The notes under the pieces: generated by a model
Told to the model about the DNA's origin: nothing
The model's input: the letters and a program-made list of their open reading frames with translations, nothing else
Databases searched by the model: none
DNA from: Robiginitomaculum sp.
GTDB taxonomy: Bacteria; Pseudomonadota; Alphaproteobacteria; Caulobacterales; Maricaulaceae
NCBI GenBank assembly: GCA_002733805.1
Contig: NVXG01000029.1
Location: forward strand, 55,499-119,498
Length of the DNA: 64,000 nucleotides
Reading direction: 5' to 3'
Translations under genes and position numbers: made by a program
Part shown: piece by piece, positions 17,857 to 28,451 of the stretch
Position numbering within the stretch: the stretch's first letter is position 1
How the letters are laid out: each line of letters begins with the position of its first letter

Positions 17857-18582
17857 TCACTGTGTTGGGAAGGCACCAAGCACGTTGTTTTCTCCATCTA
17901 AAACAAATCGGCACTTAATGTCCGCAATGAGCATTTCGTAATTAGTTGTGGATTTGTTTAAACCTGAAGTATGATGCGAACTTATCGATTCAATATATGG
18001 AGGCTTGGCGGTTGCTAAAACAGCCACATGCAGGCTCTCTTTTAACTGCTGTGCTAGACTTGGTTTGACCTTAATTTTTCCAATAATGTTATTAAGCTTA
18101 TTTTTGGAATAAGATTTACCAATTTGGTATCCAATTCCATAAGCAATAGTGGTTGCTTCGTAAACACTTGAATATTCTCCGTATGGATGGAAGAAAGTGG
18201 TTTTTTTGTTTGCAACCATAATGTGATAATACTTGTATGATGACCCCGGTTTGAAATCTTTCCACCCACTAATGCTGTCTACATTATATTGTGTTATTGT
18301 ATAAGTATCACTATCTGCGTTGTATTTATAATGACTGTTTCTATAAATTTTTCCCAAATGAATTGGTATGGTAAATGTTTTAGTGATTGATTCAAGCTCC
18401 GTCTTTGTGCGTTCCTCATGTTGAGCGGTCGTCTCAAACTCGCCCTTTGGGGTTATTTTTGAAAATGCTTTTAATGCCGTTTCAATTTCTGTGAGCTGTA
18501 TAGTTTGACCAAGATATTGCGAACACTCAGAAGCGTAAGCGGGTGTCGCTAAGAAAATTAAAACGAAAAGAAAATAACGCAT
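17857..18582 (-). CDS. Orphan secreted protein, AT-rich
   Basis: A 241-residue protein with a clear Sec signal peptide (MRYFLFVLIFLATPAYA, then SECSQ) and a good ribosome site (AGAAGGAT) before the ATG at 18582. The mature part has a Glu/Thr/Lys-rich helical region, followed by Tyr-rich beta-like sequence (RNSHYKYNADSDTYTITQYN), and two Cys that could form a disulfide. I do not recognise a family. The gene is visibly more AT-rich than its neighbours and sits between the two copies of a direct repeat, which suggests acquisition by transfer. Confidence 0.75.
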   Translation of the reverse strand: MRYFLFVLIFLATPAYASECSQYLGQTIQLTEIETALKAFSKITPKGEFETTAQHEERTKTELESITKTFTIPIHLGKIYRNSHYKYNADSDTYTITQYNVDSISGWKDFKPGSSYKYYHIMVANKKTTFFHPYGEYSSVYEATTIAYGIGYQIGKSYSKNKLNNIIGKIKVKPSLAQQLKESLHVAVLATAKPPYIESISSHHTSGLNKSTTNYEMLIADIKCRFVLDGENNVLGAFPTQ

Positions 18583-18644
18583 TGTCTTATCCTTCTGATA
18601 ATTTTGTGCAGACGACAGTCTGAAACCATGCTCTGTATTTTTAA

Positions 18645-18989
18645 CTATCGCAAGGAGTCCTTTTTCTTGCAGAAGCCTATAAATGCCCCGCCGATATTAT
18701 AGGGCGTGCTTTCTTGGGTTTTGGCGAAATCCTGCCATTCTCGCTCAAGAGCGTAATAGTCCCAGCCTTTCTCAATCGCAATTACACGGGCTTTATCTTC
18801 TGCCCACTCAGGAAGCAACAAATCTGATTTATCAGCCTTTGGTTTTCGGCGTGGCCGTACAATAACCAGATCATCTTGTGTAATCTCAAGCCTGTAATCA
18901 GGCGTGTTATTTTCCTCAATGATTTGTTTCAGGTCGAAGTGGTACACGGTTTTGTAGGTCAGCTGCTGATTTGATATGCCTTTTCTCAT
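18645..18989 (-). CDS. Small protein resembling the C-terminus of plasmid replication initiators
   Basis: This 114-residue product has two segments that remind me of the C-terminal part of RPA/RepA-type plasmid replication initiators of alphaproteobacteria: a PDYRLEITQDDLVIVRPR strand pair, and a final GWDYYALEREWQDFAK ... GGAFIGFCKKK unit. The initiator's DNA-binding winged-helix regions are absent, so it is either a remnant or a distinct small protein. Its first codons are preserved in a second truncated copy at 17416-17454, which supports the ATG at 18989 even though the ribosome site is poor. It lies immediately downstream (minus strand) of repeat copy B. The function is a resemblance only. 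Confidence 0.55.
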   Translation of the reverse strand: MRKGISNQQLTYKTVYHFDLKQIIEENNTPDYRLEITQDDLVIVRPRRKPKADKSDLLLPEWAEDKARVIAIEKGWDYYALEREWQDFAKTQESTPYNIGGAFIGFCKKKDSLR

Positions 18990-19129
18990 TCCTATTTTAA
19001 GGAATGCAGGCCTGTGCTGGATTATTTGGACTTATCCCCAAGACTTGATTGCCAACTTCTGTCGACAAGCCTGTTTTAAGTGTCGGGAAAAATAAATTTG
19101 TGACAATGGGACTGACAATCAGTGTGACA
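18955..19129. repeat. Direct repeat, copy B
   Basis: Partner of copy A at 17423-17647, in the same orientation about 1.5 kb away. It covers the first codons of the Rep-like small gene and its upstream region, ending 51 bp before the start of the strictosidine-synthase-like gene. It contains TGACAATGGGACTGACAATC and neighbouring TGTC/GACA tetramers. It lacks the 53-bp extra segment of copy A. Confidence 0.85.
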
Positions 19130-19179
19130 ACAACCAGCTAATCTGATCAAAAGGAACCCAGTTGATCCGGGGGGATATA

Positions 19180-20430
19180 ATGAACAAGAAATGGCTGGCT
19201 TTTCTGGCCCCGGTTTTATTGGGTGCAGGTTGGTGGATTTATAGCGCGCCACCTTCCTACATAAAAATCGGACCGTCCTTGATCCTGAGTGAGACCAGTG
19301 AGGCGATTGTCTCGGTGACCACCAATGATGATTATTTGGCCAATTCGTTTGAACGGCTTGCCCCGCAATTGCCGGGCTATGACGAAGTGGTGTTATTTGA
19401 AAACCAGCAATTGGCGTTTGCCACTGCGATTGACGGTTGGATATGGCAGATTGATCTGGCCACAGGCACCACCACACAATTTGTGGATACCCCCTTAATG
19501 CCAGCCGGTGCGCGCGCCGCACCCGATGACGCGCAGGTGCTCTATTTCTGTGCGTCGGTTCTGTATGGCCAAACCTACCCCGACGGCGAACGGGTTGGAC
19601 TGTACCAGTTGGATGTGCCATCGCGGCAGATTACGCCTTTGGTATTGGAGGTGCCGCAGGTATCCGGTCTGGGTGGGCAGCCAGTAGTTTTTGCCAGCGG
19701 AACTGGGGTAAAAATCCAGGACCCAGCCCAAGCCAATGCTGCCTCGCGACCTTTGGCCTTTTGCAATGATCTGGATGTCAGTGCCGATGGGCGGCGCATT
19801 TATTTCACCGAACCTTTTTCCTATGCCGACGCCTCGATGGGAGGCGGTGGCACCTATCGCGAAGCTTTGTCACTGGGGCAAAATGGGCTGGTCTGGATGT
19901 ATAATCAGGACGTAGATGAGGTTCAGCTCATTGCTCAAAACTTTACATTCCCGGATGGTATTCTGGTTGAAACCAATGCGGCGGGGCAGGAAGAAAGCCT
20001 GCTGGTCGCGGAAACTGTCAAATTCCAGATACAGCGGATGTTTCTGATCGGCGACCGGGCCGGGCAAAGTGAGTTGGTGCAAAAAAATCTGCCCGCCATG
20101 CCGGACGGACTGGACCGCGACGAGCAAGGGCGGATATGGGTTGGCATGATTAAACAACGATCTGGTGTCGTGAACTGGCTCCACCAACACACATGGATCA
20201 AGCATTTGCTGTTGCGGTTGCCGCATACGTGGATGCCGGTATCGGCCGCCACCAGTTTTATGGGGTTCGATCAGAGCTTGCACACGCCACTGTTTTATTC
20301 GGAACATGATGGCAGTGTGTTGACCGAAATATCTGTGGTTATTCCGGGCAAGGATCATTTATATCTAGCCACGGTTGGACATGACAATCAGGGGTTATAC
20401 CGGGTTCCGAACCCAAGTTTGCCAGATTGA
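19180..20430 (+). CDS. Strictosidine-synthase/SMP-30-like beta-propeller protein
   Basis: A 416-residue protein with an N-terminal membrane anchor (WLAFLAPVLLGAGWWIYSAP) and a six-bladed-propeller-like body. The motifs LAFCNDLDVSADGRRIYFTEP and MPDGLDRDEQGRIWVGMIKQ are typical of the strictosidine synthase/gluconolactonase superfamily. Members are usually lactonases or esterases; the substrate cannot be inferred. The ATG at 19180 has GGGGGGA upstream and is better than the TTG at 19162. Repeat copy B lies just before it and probably contributes its promoter region. Confidence 0.82.
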   Translation: MNKKWLAFLAPVLLGAGWWIYSAPPSYIKIGPSLILSETSEAIVSVTTNDDYLANSFERLAPQLPGYDEVVLFENQQLAFATAIDGWIWQIDLATGTTTQFVDTPLMPAGARAAPDDAQVLYFCASVLYGQTYPDGERVGLYQLDVPSRQITPLVLEVPQVSGLGGQPVVFASGTGVKIQDPAQANAASRPLAFCNDLDVSADGRRIYFTEPFSYADASMGGGGTYREALSLGQNGLVWMYNQDVDEVQLIAQNFTFPDGILVETNAAGQEESLLVAETVKFQIQRMFLIGDRAGQSELVQKNLPAMPDGLDRDEQGRIWVGMIKQRSGVVNWLHQHTWIKHLLLRLPHTWMPVSAATSFMGFDQSLHTPLFYSEHDGSVLTEISVVIPGKDHLYLATVGHDNQGLYRVPNPSLPD

Positions 20431-20512
20431 ACTGTGCCGACTTTTGGCCAAAAGATCAGGTTTTGATCTGGTCACGGATATATCCGGTTGGAGCAGGGTC
20501 CGAATTTGCAGG

Positions 20513-21931
20513 TTACCCAGCACCGCCAACGGTCAGGCCGCCAATTTTTAAGGTAGGTTGACCGACACCAACCGGCACACCTTGTCCAGCTTTGCCGCAA
20601 ACCCCGACCCCAGGGTCAAGCGCCTGATCATTGCCAATCATCGAGATTTTATTCAGTGCGGCTGGTCCATCACCGATCAGGGTTGCGCCTTTGACCGGCG
20701 CGCCAATTTTGCCATTTTTGACCAGATAGGCCTCGGTGCATTGAAATACGAATTTGCCTGAAGTGATGTCGACTTGGCCCCCACCAAAATTAACGGCGTA
20801 CAGGCCGTCTTTCAAACTGGCTAGAATTTCGGCTGGATCATCTTTGCCATTTTCCATGATGGTATTGGTCATGCGGGGCATGGGCGGGCAGGCAAAACTT
20901 TCGCGGCGACCATTGCCGGTGGTGGGTACGCCCATCAGGCGGGCGTTTTGCCGGTCCTGCATATAGCCCTTCAAAATACCATCTTCGATCAATACGGTTC
21001 GGGAGGTCGGCGTGCCTTCATCATCAATGCTCAAGGATCCTCGGCGCTCGTGCAACGTGCCATCATCAACCAAAGTCACTCCCGGTGCTGCGACGCGCTC
21101 GCCAACTCGGCCCGAAAACACGCTTTCGCCTTTTCGGTTGAAATCACCTTCCAACCCGTGGCCAACTGCTTCGTGGAACAAAATGCCGGGCCAGCCGGGA
21201 CCCAGCACCACATCCATTTCACCGCCGGAAATGTCGATAGCATCCAGATTGACAATGGCTTGGCGCAAGGCTTCATCAGCCATGGCTTTCCAATTGGCTG
21301 GTGTGATCCATTGTTCATAAGACGTACGGCCACCAGCCCCGGTGTACCCACTTTCGCGGCGACCATTTTGTTCTACCGTGACGGATATGCCAATTCGCAC
21401 CAGGGGTCGCGAATCAAAAATCGGGTCCATGCCGGGGCGAAAAATGGTGACGTTGGATTGTTCAGCGGCTAAATTGGCAGAAACTTGAATGACCCGTGGG
21501 TCACTATCGCGCAAATAGCGGTCAATTTCCTGTAACAGATCGGATTTAGCGGCAAAGGTCGGGTTCAGGGTTGGATCGAAATCCCCATAAAATCGCTGAT
21601 TGGTGCGAAGCGGGTCCGCACTCCAAGTTCCGCTTTCGCCGCGATCGGCTCCCTTTACCGCCAATGCGGCGCGCTCCAGTGCGGCCGGACTCATTTCGGT
21701 CGCATGAGCAAAACCAGTGGATTCGCCGATCACCCGGCGCAATCCAAAGCCGCGACTGGCATCATAGGATGCGTTTTTGAGACGGCCATCATCAAAGCCG
21801 AAGCTCTCGGAAACGCTTTGCTCTACATACAGCTCGCCATCATCGGCACCAAATAGTGCGCTCTCTACTTTGCCTTGGGCGATTTCAAGGGTCAGGTCAG
21901 TATCGGTAAACGGGTTTTGAATATCTGTCAT
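20513..21931 (-). CDS. tldD: Metalloprotease TldD
   Basis: TldD pairs with TldE/PmbA to form a zinc protease that degrades unfolded peptides and matures some modified peptides. The HExxxH zinc motif is in GILFHEAVGHGLEGDFNRKG. The family block FACPPMPRMTNTIMENG and the C-terminal ALDPGVGVCGKAGQGVPVGVGQP are conserved. The ATG at 21931 gives 472 residues; a GTG at 21997 would add 22 residues of no known domain. No tldE is in the window. tldD next to cytochrome oxidase genes is a recurrent arrangement in alphaproteobacteria. Confidence 0.93.
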   Translation of the reverse strand: MTDIQNPFTDTDLTLEIAQGKVESALFGADDGELYVEQSVSESFGFDDGRLKNASYDASRGFGLRRVIGESTGFAHATEMSPAALERAALAVKGADRGESGTWSADPLRTNQRFYGDFDPTLNPTFAAKSDLLQEIDRYLRDSDPRVIQVSANLAAEQSNVTIFRPGMDPIFDSRPLVRIGISVTVEQNGRRESGYTGAGGRTSYEQWITPANWKAMADEALRQAIVNLDAIDISGGEMDVVLGPGWPGILFHEAVGHGLEGDFNRKGESVFSGRVGERVAAPGVTLVDDGTLHERRGSLSIDDEGTPTSRTVLIEDGILKGYMQDRQNARLMGVPTTGNGRRESFACPPMPRMTNTIMENGKDDPAEILASLKDGLYAVNFGGGQVDITSGKFVFQCTEAYLVKNGKIGAPVKGATLIGDGPAALNKISMIGNDQALDPGVGVCGKAGQGVPVGVGQPTLKIGGLTVGGAG

Positions 21932-22078
21932 GTGGCTGAGGTCTAACCTACTAACCAAGCGGTGCAAACCAATTTTTGTTTCATCCGGCTTTGGCACAAA
22001 AAACCCGCCCAGTCATTTTCAGATTAACTCTGCAACGATCGGCGCGGGCTATGTTTGGTACACAAAAAGCGCGTTTGT

Positions 22079-22633
22079 TCAGTCAGAAATGACCGTAAAG
22101 CGGGTCAGTTCGATCTGTGGGGAATCCCAAGTTGGCCGTAATTCCGAAGCCATTTTGTAGTCATTATAGGCTTTGGTGCTGTCTCCGAAATGCTCATAGA
22201 CAATGGCTCGGTTGAAATACACCATGGCCGGTTGCTCGAGATCAAGCGACAGAGCGCGGTCCAGTTCGTCCAGCGCCATGGTATATTGCTCTTTGCGAAT
22301 ATAGACGGTGCCGCGATTGGCAAAGGCTTCGCCAAGGGTCGGATTGATGCGTAATGCATTGTTATAGTCTTCAACTGCGCCCTCTAGGTCGCCCCGGCTC
22401 GAACGTACAATACCGCGATTGACGTAAGTTGCGGCAATATCTTTTTTGTTGAGCATACCATTTTCAATGGCCTTGTCACAGATGCTCAAGGCATTGCGAT
22501 CACTATTGCCATACTTGGCCTGGTTAAAACAGGCTTCGCCCAGACCTTCGCCAATGACCATAATGTTGGCATAACTTGGTCCGGCCACAGCCAGCGCGCC
22601 GACAATCAATACTGTTTTTTTGAAATTCATCAT
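22079..22633 (-). CDS. Secreted TPR-repeat protein
   Basis: A 184-residue protein with a signal peptide (KKTVLIVGALAVAGPSYA). At least three TPR units follow: AATYVNRGIVRSSRGDLEGA, PTLGEAFANRGTVYIRKEQY and PAMVYFNRAIVYEHFGDSTK. The Shine-Dalgarno GGAGAAG precedes ATG 22633; the reading frame upstream of it lacks domain content. It is probably a periplasmic protein-interaction scaffold; the partner is unknown. It is transcribed away from ctaC across a 256-bp shared upstream region. Confidence 0.82.
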   Translation of the reverse strand: MMNFKKTVLIVGALAVAGPSYANIMVIGEGLGEACFNQAKYGNSDRNALSICDKAIENGMLNKKDIAATYVNRGIVRSSRGDLEGAVEDYNNALRINPTLGEAFANRGTVYIRKEQYTMALDELDRALSLDLEQPAMVYFNRAIVYEHFGDSTKAYNDYKMASELRPTWDSPQIELTRFTVISD

Positions 22634-22889
22634 ACTTCTCCATGAGTATACGAACGTGTAGTTCGTCGGAGAATCCGATACAGCCTCCGACGAGACAAAC
22701 AATAGGTAGCAAAAATACAGATTTCTTGCAAATTAACATTCGTACAGTTGTAAAAGGCTCTTGCTTTTATCCATTGGTTTCTGCGACAAACTGTCCATGA
22801 ATGGGGCGGCAAGATTCTATTGGTGAATTTGTGTGCCCTTACGGTTAAGTCGGCGTAAGTCGAACGGGTCAAAAACGTTAGGGGAAAAG

Positions 22890-23744
22890 ATGCGAGGTTC
22901 ATCTCTCTTGGGTGCTGGATTGCTAACCAGTTTGCTGGCTTCACCAGCTTGGGCACAACTGGAACAGCATTTGCCACAAAACAAGGCAATAGGCTTTCAA
23001 CCGGCAGCTACTGAAGTTGCCGAACAAATCCATATTTTCCATAATTACTGGCTGATGCCGATCATTACGGCCATTGTGGTTTTGGTGATGGTTCTATTTG
23101 TCATTATTGTTTTCAAATTTAATGCCAAAGCCAATCCCAAGGCACAGCAGTTTTCTCACCACACCGGTCTGGAAATCGCTTGGACCTTGATCCCGGTTCT
23201 GATTTTGGTGTTGATCTCGTTTAAATCATTCCCGCTGCTCTATCAGCAAGATGTAATCCCTGAGCCGGACTTTACCGTCAAGGCGACCGGGTACCAATGG
23301 TATTGGGATTATGAGTACACAGATCCCAGTGGTGATCCTGACAAGACCCTGACCTATTCCTCGATCATGTTGACCGACGAAGAAGCCAAAGCTGCTGGCA
23401 AACCGCGTTTGTTAGGGGTTGATAACCCGCTGGTGGTTCCCGCCGGCAAAGTTGTTCGGGTTGATGTACAAGCTGCTGATGTTTTGCATGCGTTTGCTGT
23501 GCCCGCGTTTGGCATAAAGATTGATGCAGTGCCCGGCAAATTGAACCAGACTTGGTTCAAGGTGGACGAGCCTGGCATTTATTATGGTCAGTGTTCCGAA
23601 TTGTGCGGCGCATTTCACGCGTTCATGCCAATTGAAGTACATGTGTTACCGCCCGCCGAATTTGATGCGTGGCTGAAACGCACCCAAGAAGAATACGCAA
23701 GCGCGCACGCGCTGGACAATGTCCAGTTCGCGGCTTCCCACTAG
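22890..23744 (+). CDS. ctaC: Cytochrome c oxidase subunit II
   Basis: Subunit II carries the CuA centre that accepts electrons from cytochrome c. It has a signal peptide (LLTSLLASPAWAQ), two membrane helices (about residues 50-75 and 95-115), the aromatic electron-entry region GYQWYWDYEY, and the CuA ligands in VLHAFAVPAFGIK and QCSELCGAFHAFMP (two Cys, two His, Met and Glu). The ATG at 22890 has AGGGGAAAAG upstream and begins the signal peptide; 284 residues. It is the first gene of the oxidase run. Confidence 0.96.
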   Translation: MRGSSLLGAGLLTSLLASPAWAQLEQHLPQNKAIGFQPAATEVAEQIHIFHNYWLMPIITAIVVLVMVLFVIIVFKFNAKANPKAQQFSHHTGLEIAWTLIPVLILVLISFKSFPLLYQQDVIPEPDFTVKATGYQWYWDYEYTDPSGDPDKTLTYSSIMLTDEEAKAAGKPRLLGVDNPLVVPAGKVVRVDVQAADVLHAFAVPAFGIKIDAVPGKLNQTWFKVDEPGIYYGQCSELCGAFHAFMPIEVHVLPPAEFDAWLKRTQEEYASAHALDNVQFAASH

Positions 23745-25358
<1,614 letters not shown>

Positions 25359-25413
25359 GACCAAAATAGAGCGGGGCCGTTGGTTTCGACCAACGCGCCT
25401 TTGGGCCAAACAA

Positions 25414-26403
25414 ATGACCGACTTGACCAACAACCAGGCAGTGCAGCCCGGCGTGGCATTGCCTTCTGACTTCGTGGCGTTGTTAAAGCCGCGCGTGATG
25501 TCGCTGGTCGTGTTTACGGCATTGGTTGGTTTGGTTGCGGCGCCGGGTGTTATGCATCCGGTATTGGCGATGATCTCGATCTTTGCCATTGCCTTGGGTG
25601 GCGGCGCTGCCGGTGCGCTCAATATGTGGTTTGATGCGGATATTGACGCCAAAATGCAACGCACCTGTCGCAGGCCCATTCCGGCTGGACGAATTGAACG
25701 CAATGATGCTTTGGCTTTTGGGCTGTTCTTGTCGTTTGTCTCTGTTTTGCTGTTGGGTGCAGCAGCCAACTATTTTGCTGCATTGTTTTTGGCATTTACC
25801 ATTTTCTTTTACGTGGTGATTTATTCGATGGGGTTGAAGCGGCGCACCCCGCAAAACATCGTCATCGGCGGTGCGGCAGGTGCTTTTCCACCGATGATCG
25901 GCTGGGCTGCAGCAACTGGCAGCTTTGATGCCAATGCCTTGTTGTTGTTTGCCATCATATTCTTGTGGACCCCACCACATTTCTGGGCGCTGGCTCTTTA
26001 TAAACGCAGCGATTACGCGGCGGCTGGCATTCCAATGATGCCGGTGGTTAAGGGTGCGGCCAGTACCCGTGTGCAGATATTGGTCTATGCCCTCTTGGTT
26101 ACCACATTGGGCGTTGTGCCGGTGTTTACCGGACTGGGCGGCGCATTATACGGCGCGGTATCTCTGCTCAGCGGTGGATTGTTCTTGTTTTTGGCGGTTC
26201 GGGTGTTTTTGTCGCGGGCCGGGGATGATCCGGGACCGGGACAGGCTGAATTGTATCAGGTTAAAAAAGGCGACAGAGCCGCGCGTGATTTATTTGCGTT
26301 TTCTATCATGTACCTGTTTATTCTGTTCGGAGCCCTTTTGGTTGAGCACGGGACCGGCAATCACAGCCCGCTTCCGATTGCTTTTTTGCAAGGATTGATC
26401 TGA
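25414..26403 (+). CDS. ctaB: Protohaem IX farnesyltransferase CtaB
   Basis: Converts haem b to haem o, the first step to haem a for the oxidase. It is a UbiA-superfamily membrane enzyme. The Asp motif is [20 protein letters not shown]. Conserved CtaB loops are [20 protein letters not shown] and [27 protein letters not shown], trimmed here to their recognised parts. The ATG at 25414 gives 329 residues; the frame upstream of it overlaps ctaD and was not used. The stop overlaps the next small gene (TGATG). Confidence 0.95.
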   Translation: MTDLTNNQAVQPGVALPSDFVALLKPRVMSLVVFTALVGLVAAPGVMHPVLAMISIFAIALGGGAAGALNMWFDADIDAKMQRTCRRPIPAGRIERNDALAFGLFLSFVSVLLLGAAANYFAALFLAFTIFFYVVIYSMGLKRRTPQNIVIGGAAGAFPPMIGWAAATGSFDANALLLFAIIFLWTPPHFWALALYKRSDYAAAGIPMMPVVKGAASTRVQILVYALLVTTLGVVPVFTGLGGALYGAVSLLSGGLFLFLAVRVFLSRAGDDPGPGQAELYQVKKGDRAARDLFAFSIMYLFILFGALLVEHGTGNHSPLPIAFLQGLI

Positions 26404-26558
26404 TGAGCGAAGAACTTGAATTGACCCCGGAACAAAAGAAAGCCCGTGATCAACGCTCCAAAGCGATCGGGCTTGGCCTGCTCGGCTTTGTGATTTTGGT
26501 CTTTGTGGTGACTGTGTTTCGCAAAATGCAGGAGATGGGTCTTGAATCAGCTGGATAA
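26403..26558 (+). CDS. Small single-helix membrane protein between ctaB and ctaG (CoxF-like)
   Basis: A 51-residue product with a charged N-terminus (SEELELTPEQKKARDQRSKA), one hydrophobic helix (IGLGLLGFVILVFVVTVF) and a short tail. The ATG overlaps the ctaB stop as TGATG, and the 3' end overlaps the TTG start of ctaG, so all three are translationally linked. Small helices at this position are a recurring feature of alphaproteobacterial oxidase operons and are often labelled CoxF. It is probably an oxidase assembly factor. Confidence 0.75.
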   Translation: MSEELELTPEQKKARDQRSKAIGLGLLGFVILVFVVTVFRKMQEMGLESAG

Positions 26559-27138
26559 ACTTGGATCGGAAAACCAGAACAACCGAACCCTGATCGGGTT
26601 GGGCCTTCTGGTGCTTGTCATGGCCGGATTGGCTTATGCGTCGGTGCCGCTGTACAAACTGTTTTGCCAAGCCACCGGCTTTGGCGGTACGCCGCAAATA
26701 GCCAGTGTGGAAGCCGACAAAATCCTCAACCGAAAAATGAAAATCCGCTTTGATGCTTCCATTTCGGGTGGGCTGAATTGGAAGTTTAAGCCAAACCAGC
26801 TCAGCCAAAGCGCACCGATTGGCACCAGTGTGCTGGCCAGCTTTCAAACCACGAATTTGTCCGATCATCCGATTACCGGCATGGCCACATTTAATATCGC
26901 ACCGGCCAAGGCTGCGGTTTATTTCGTCAAGCTGGACTGTTTTTGTTTTACCGAACAAACCTTGCAGCCGGGTCAAACGGTCACCATGCCAGTGCTTTAT
27001 TATGTGGATCCAGCCATTTCTGAGGACCGTCATCTGGACGAAATCAAATCGATGACTTTGAGCTATACTTTTTTTGAGAAAAAAAATGCCAAGACCGCAG
27101 CGATTTCGAACAAAGAACCCAAGGCTGATTTTCGCTAG
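26542..27138 (+). CDS. ctaG: Cytochrome c oxidase assembly protein CtaG (Cox11)
   Basis: Cox11/CtaG is a membrane-anchored copper chaperone that delivers copper to the CuB site of subunit I. It has one N-terminal helix (LIGLGLLVLVMAGLAYASVP), then YKLFCQATGFGGTP, and the copper-binding CFCF motif in KLDCFCFTEQTLQPGQ. The YVDPAISEDRHLDEIKSMTL stretch is family-typical. The start is TTG at 26542, inside the preceding small gene, with AGGAG about 8 bases upstream. 198 residues. Confidence 0.94.
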   Translation: MNQLDKLGSENQNNRTLIGLGLLVLVMAGLAYASVPLYKLFCQATGFGGTPQIASVEADKILNRKMKIRFDASISGGLNWKFKPNQLSQSAPIGTSVLASFQTTNLSDHPITGMATFNIAPAKAAVYFVKLDCFCFTEQTLQPGQTVTMPVLYYVDPAISEDRHLDEIKSMTLSYTFFEKKNAKTAAISNKEPKADFR

Positions 27139-27269
27139 TTCAAGCCGCATCTGCCTTATTTTGTAGCCATTTGTTGCACAAACTTGCCTAGAGGCGTGTT
27201 GCAGCAGCTGGACAAGGCGGCTATAGCTTTTGCACTGATTTGTTTCTTCGAATCCCTAGGGGGGAATCC

Positions 27270-28079
27270 ATGTCTGATCACGCCGTTGAACACGACTATC
27301 ATTTGGTCAACCCAAGCCCGTGGCCGATTATCGGTGCGTTGTTTGCCTTCATGCTGACCTTTGGCGGTGTTGCCTATATGAAGGGCATTTTTGGTATTCC
27401 CCAAGGTTCCCCATGGCTCATGCTGCTTGGTGTGCTGGGCATTTTGGTCACCATGTATGGTTGGTGGTCCGAAGTGTTGCGCGAAGGCAAAGCTGGCGAT
27501 CATACGCCGGTGGTGCAACTGGCTATGCGCTATGGCATGATCCTGTTCATCATGTCCGAAGTTATGTTCTTCGTCGCGTGGTTCTGGATATTCTTCGAGG
27601 GGGCCATGTTCTCCGAAGTTCGCAATGCCGGCACATTCCCACCCGCCGGAATTGAAACGTTTGACCCCTGGCATTTGCCATTGGCCAACACATTGATTTT
27701 GTTGCTATCTGGCACCACGGTGACTTGGGCGCACCATTCCCTGCAACATGGCGACCGCAATAGTGCCAAGGTTGGTCTGCTGCTGACCGTATTGCTGGGT
27801 GCATCGTTCACCACCCTTCAGGCGATTGAGTATAGCTCGGCTGGATTTGGCTTTGCCGGGATGCTGTACAGTTCGGCATTCTTCATGGCGACGGGTTTTC
27901 ATGGGGCCCATGTGATCATTGGCACAATCTTTTTGGCTGTGTGTCTGTTCCGCCTGATGGCCGGTGGTTTTACACCGGAAAAGCATTTTGGACTGGAAGC
28001 TGCCGCGTGGTACTGGCACTTCGTTGATGTGGTCTGGCTGTTCCTGTTCACCTTTGTCTATGTGGTGTACAACGGGTGA
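27270..28079 (+). CDS. ctaE: Cytochrome c oxidase subunit III
   Basis: The third core subunit of the aa3 oxidase, a seven-helix membrane protein. Conserved regions include [36 protein letters not shown] and [14 protein letters not shown], ending in [19 protein letters not shown]. The ATG at 27270 is preceded by AGGGGGGAA; the reading frame upstream adds ten residues without support. 269 residues. Its stop overlaps the GTG of the DUF983 gene. Confidence 0.97.
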   Translation: MSDHAVEHDYHLVNPSPWPIIGALFAFMLTFGGVAYMKGIFGIPQGSPWLMLLGVLGILVTMYGWWSEVLREGKAGDHTPVVQLAMRYGMILFIMSEVMFFVAWFWIFFEGAMFSEVRNAGTFPPAGIETFDPWHLPLANTLILLLSGTTVTWAHHSLQHGDRNSAKVGLLLTVLLGASFTTLQAIEYSSAGFGFAGMLYSSAFFMATGFHGAHVIIGTIFLAVCLFRLMAGGFTPEKHFGLEAAAWYWHFVDVVWLFLFTFVYVVYNG

Positions 28080-28447
28080 GCGAGGGTTCTCCAGTTAGCC
28101 GTGGCTTGATGGGTCGTTGTCCGCAGTGCGGCGAGGGCGCGCTGTTTGCCGGGTATTTGAAATTTGCGCCGAACTGTACGTTCTGCGGCATGGACTTTAG
28201 CAAAAATGATGCAGGCGATGGGCCAGCGGTTCTGGTGATATCGATCGTTGGCATTTTGGTTGTGTTGCCCGCCTTGATGGTTGAACTGATATTTCACCCG
28301 CCGATCTGGGTACATGCCATGTTGTGGTTGCCGTTTTCAACCCTGCTAGTTTTGGCGCTTTTGCGTCCGTTTCGTGGGCTTTGGTATGGCTTGATGCTGA
28401 AACATGGAGCTGGTGAAGCGGTGCTGGATCTATCTGACGAAAGTTGA
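28076..28447 (+). CDS. DUF983 membrane protein
   Basis: A 123-residue protein with two CxxC pairs near the N-terminus (GRCPQCGEG and NCTFCGMDF), suggesting a metal knuckle, then two membrane helices ([19 protein letters not shown] and [16 protein letters not shown]). This matches DUF983. The GTG start overlaps the ctaE stop. The family is found in cytochrome oxidase operons next to SURF1 in alphaproteobacteria and is suspected of a role in oxidase assembly; the exact role is unknown. Confidence 0.88.
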   Translation: MSEGSPVSRGLMGRCPQCGEGALFAGYLKFAPNCTFCGMDFSKNDAGDGPAVLVISIVGILVVLPALMVELIFHPPIWVHAMLWLPFSTLLVLALLRPFRGLWYGLMLKHGAGEAVLDLSDES

Positions 28448-28451
28448 TCCG

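Noticed and set aside
17637..17897. 86-codon minus-strand frame overlapping the end of the orphan secreted gene
   Set aside because: It overlaps the secreted gene on the same strand, lacks a ribosome site and is a Cys/Trp/Pro-rich shadow of basic sequence on the other strand.
17423..19129. Integron cassette array (attC sites) as explanation of the repeats
   Set aside because: I could not find the inverse core (RYYYAAC) and core (GTTRRRY) pairs expected in attC, and there is no integrase. The repeats include coding sequence, which attC sites do not.
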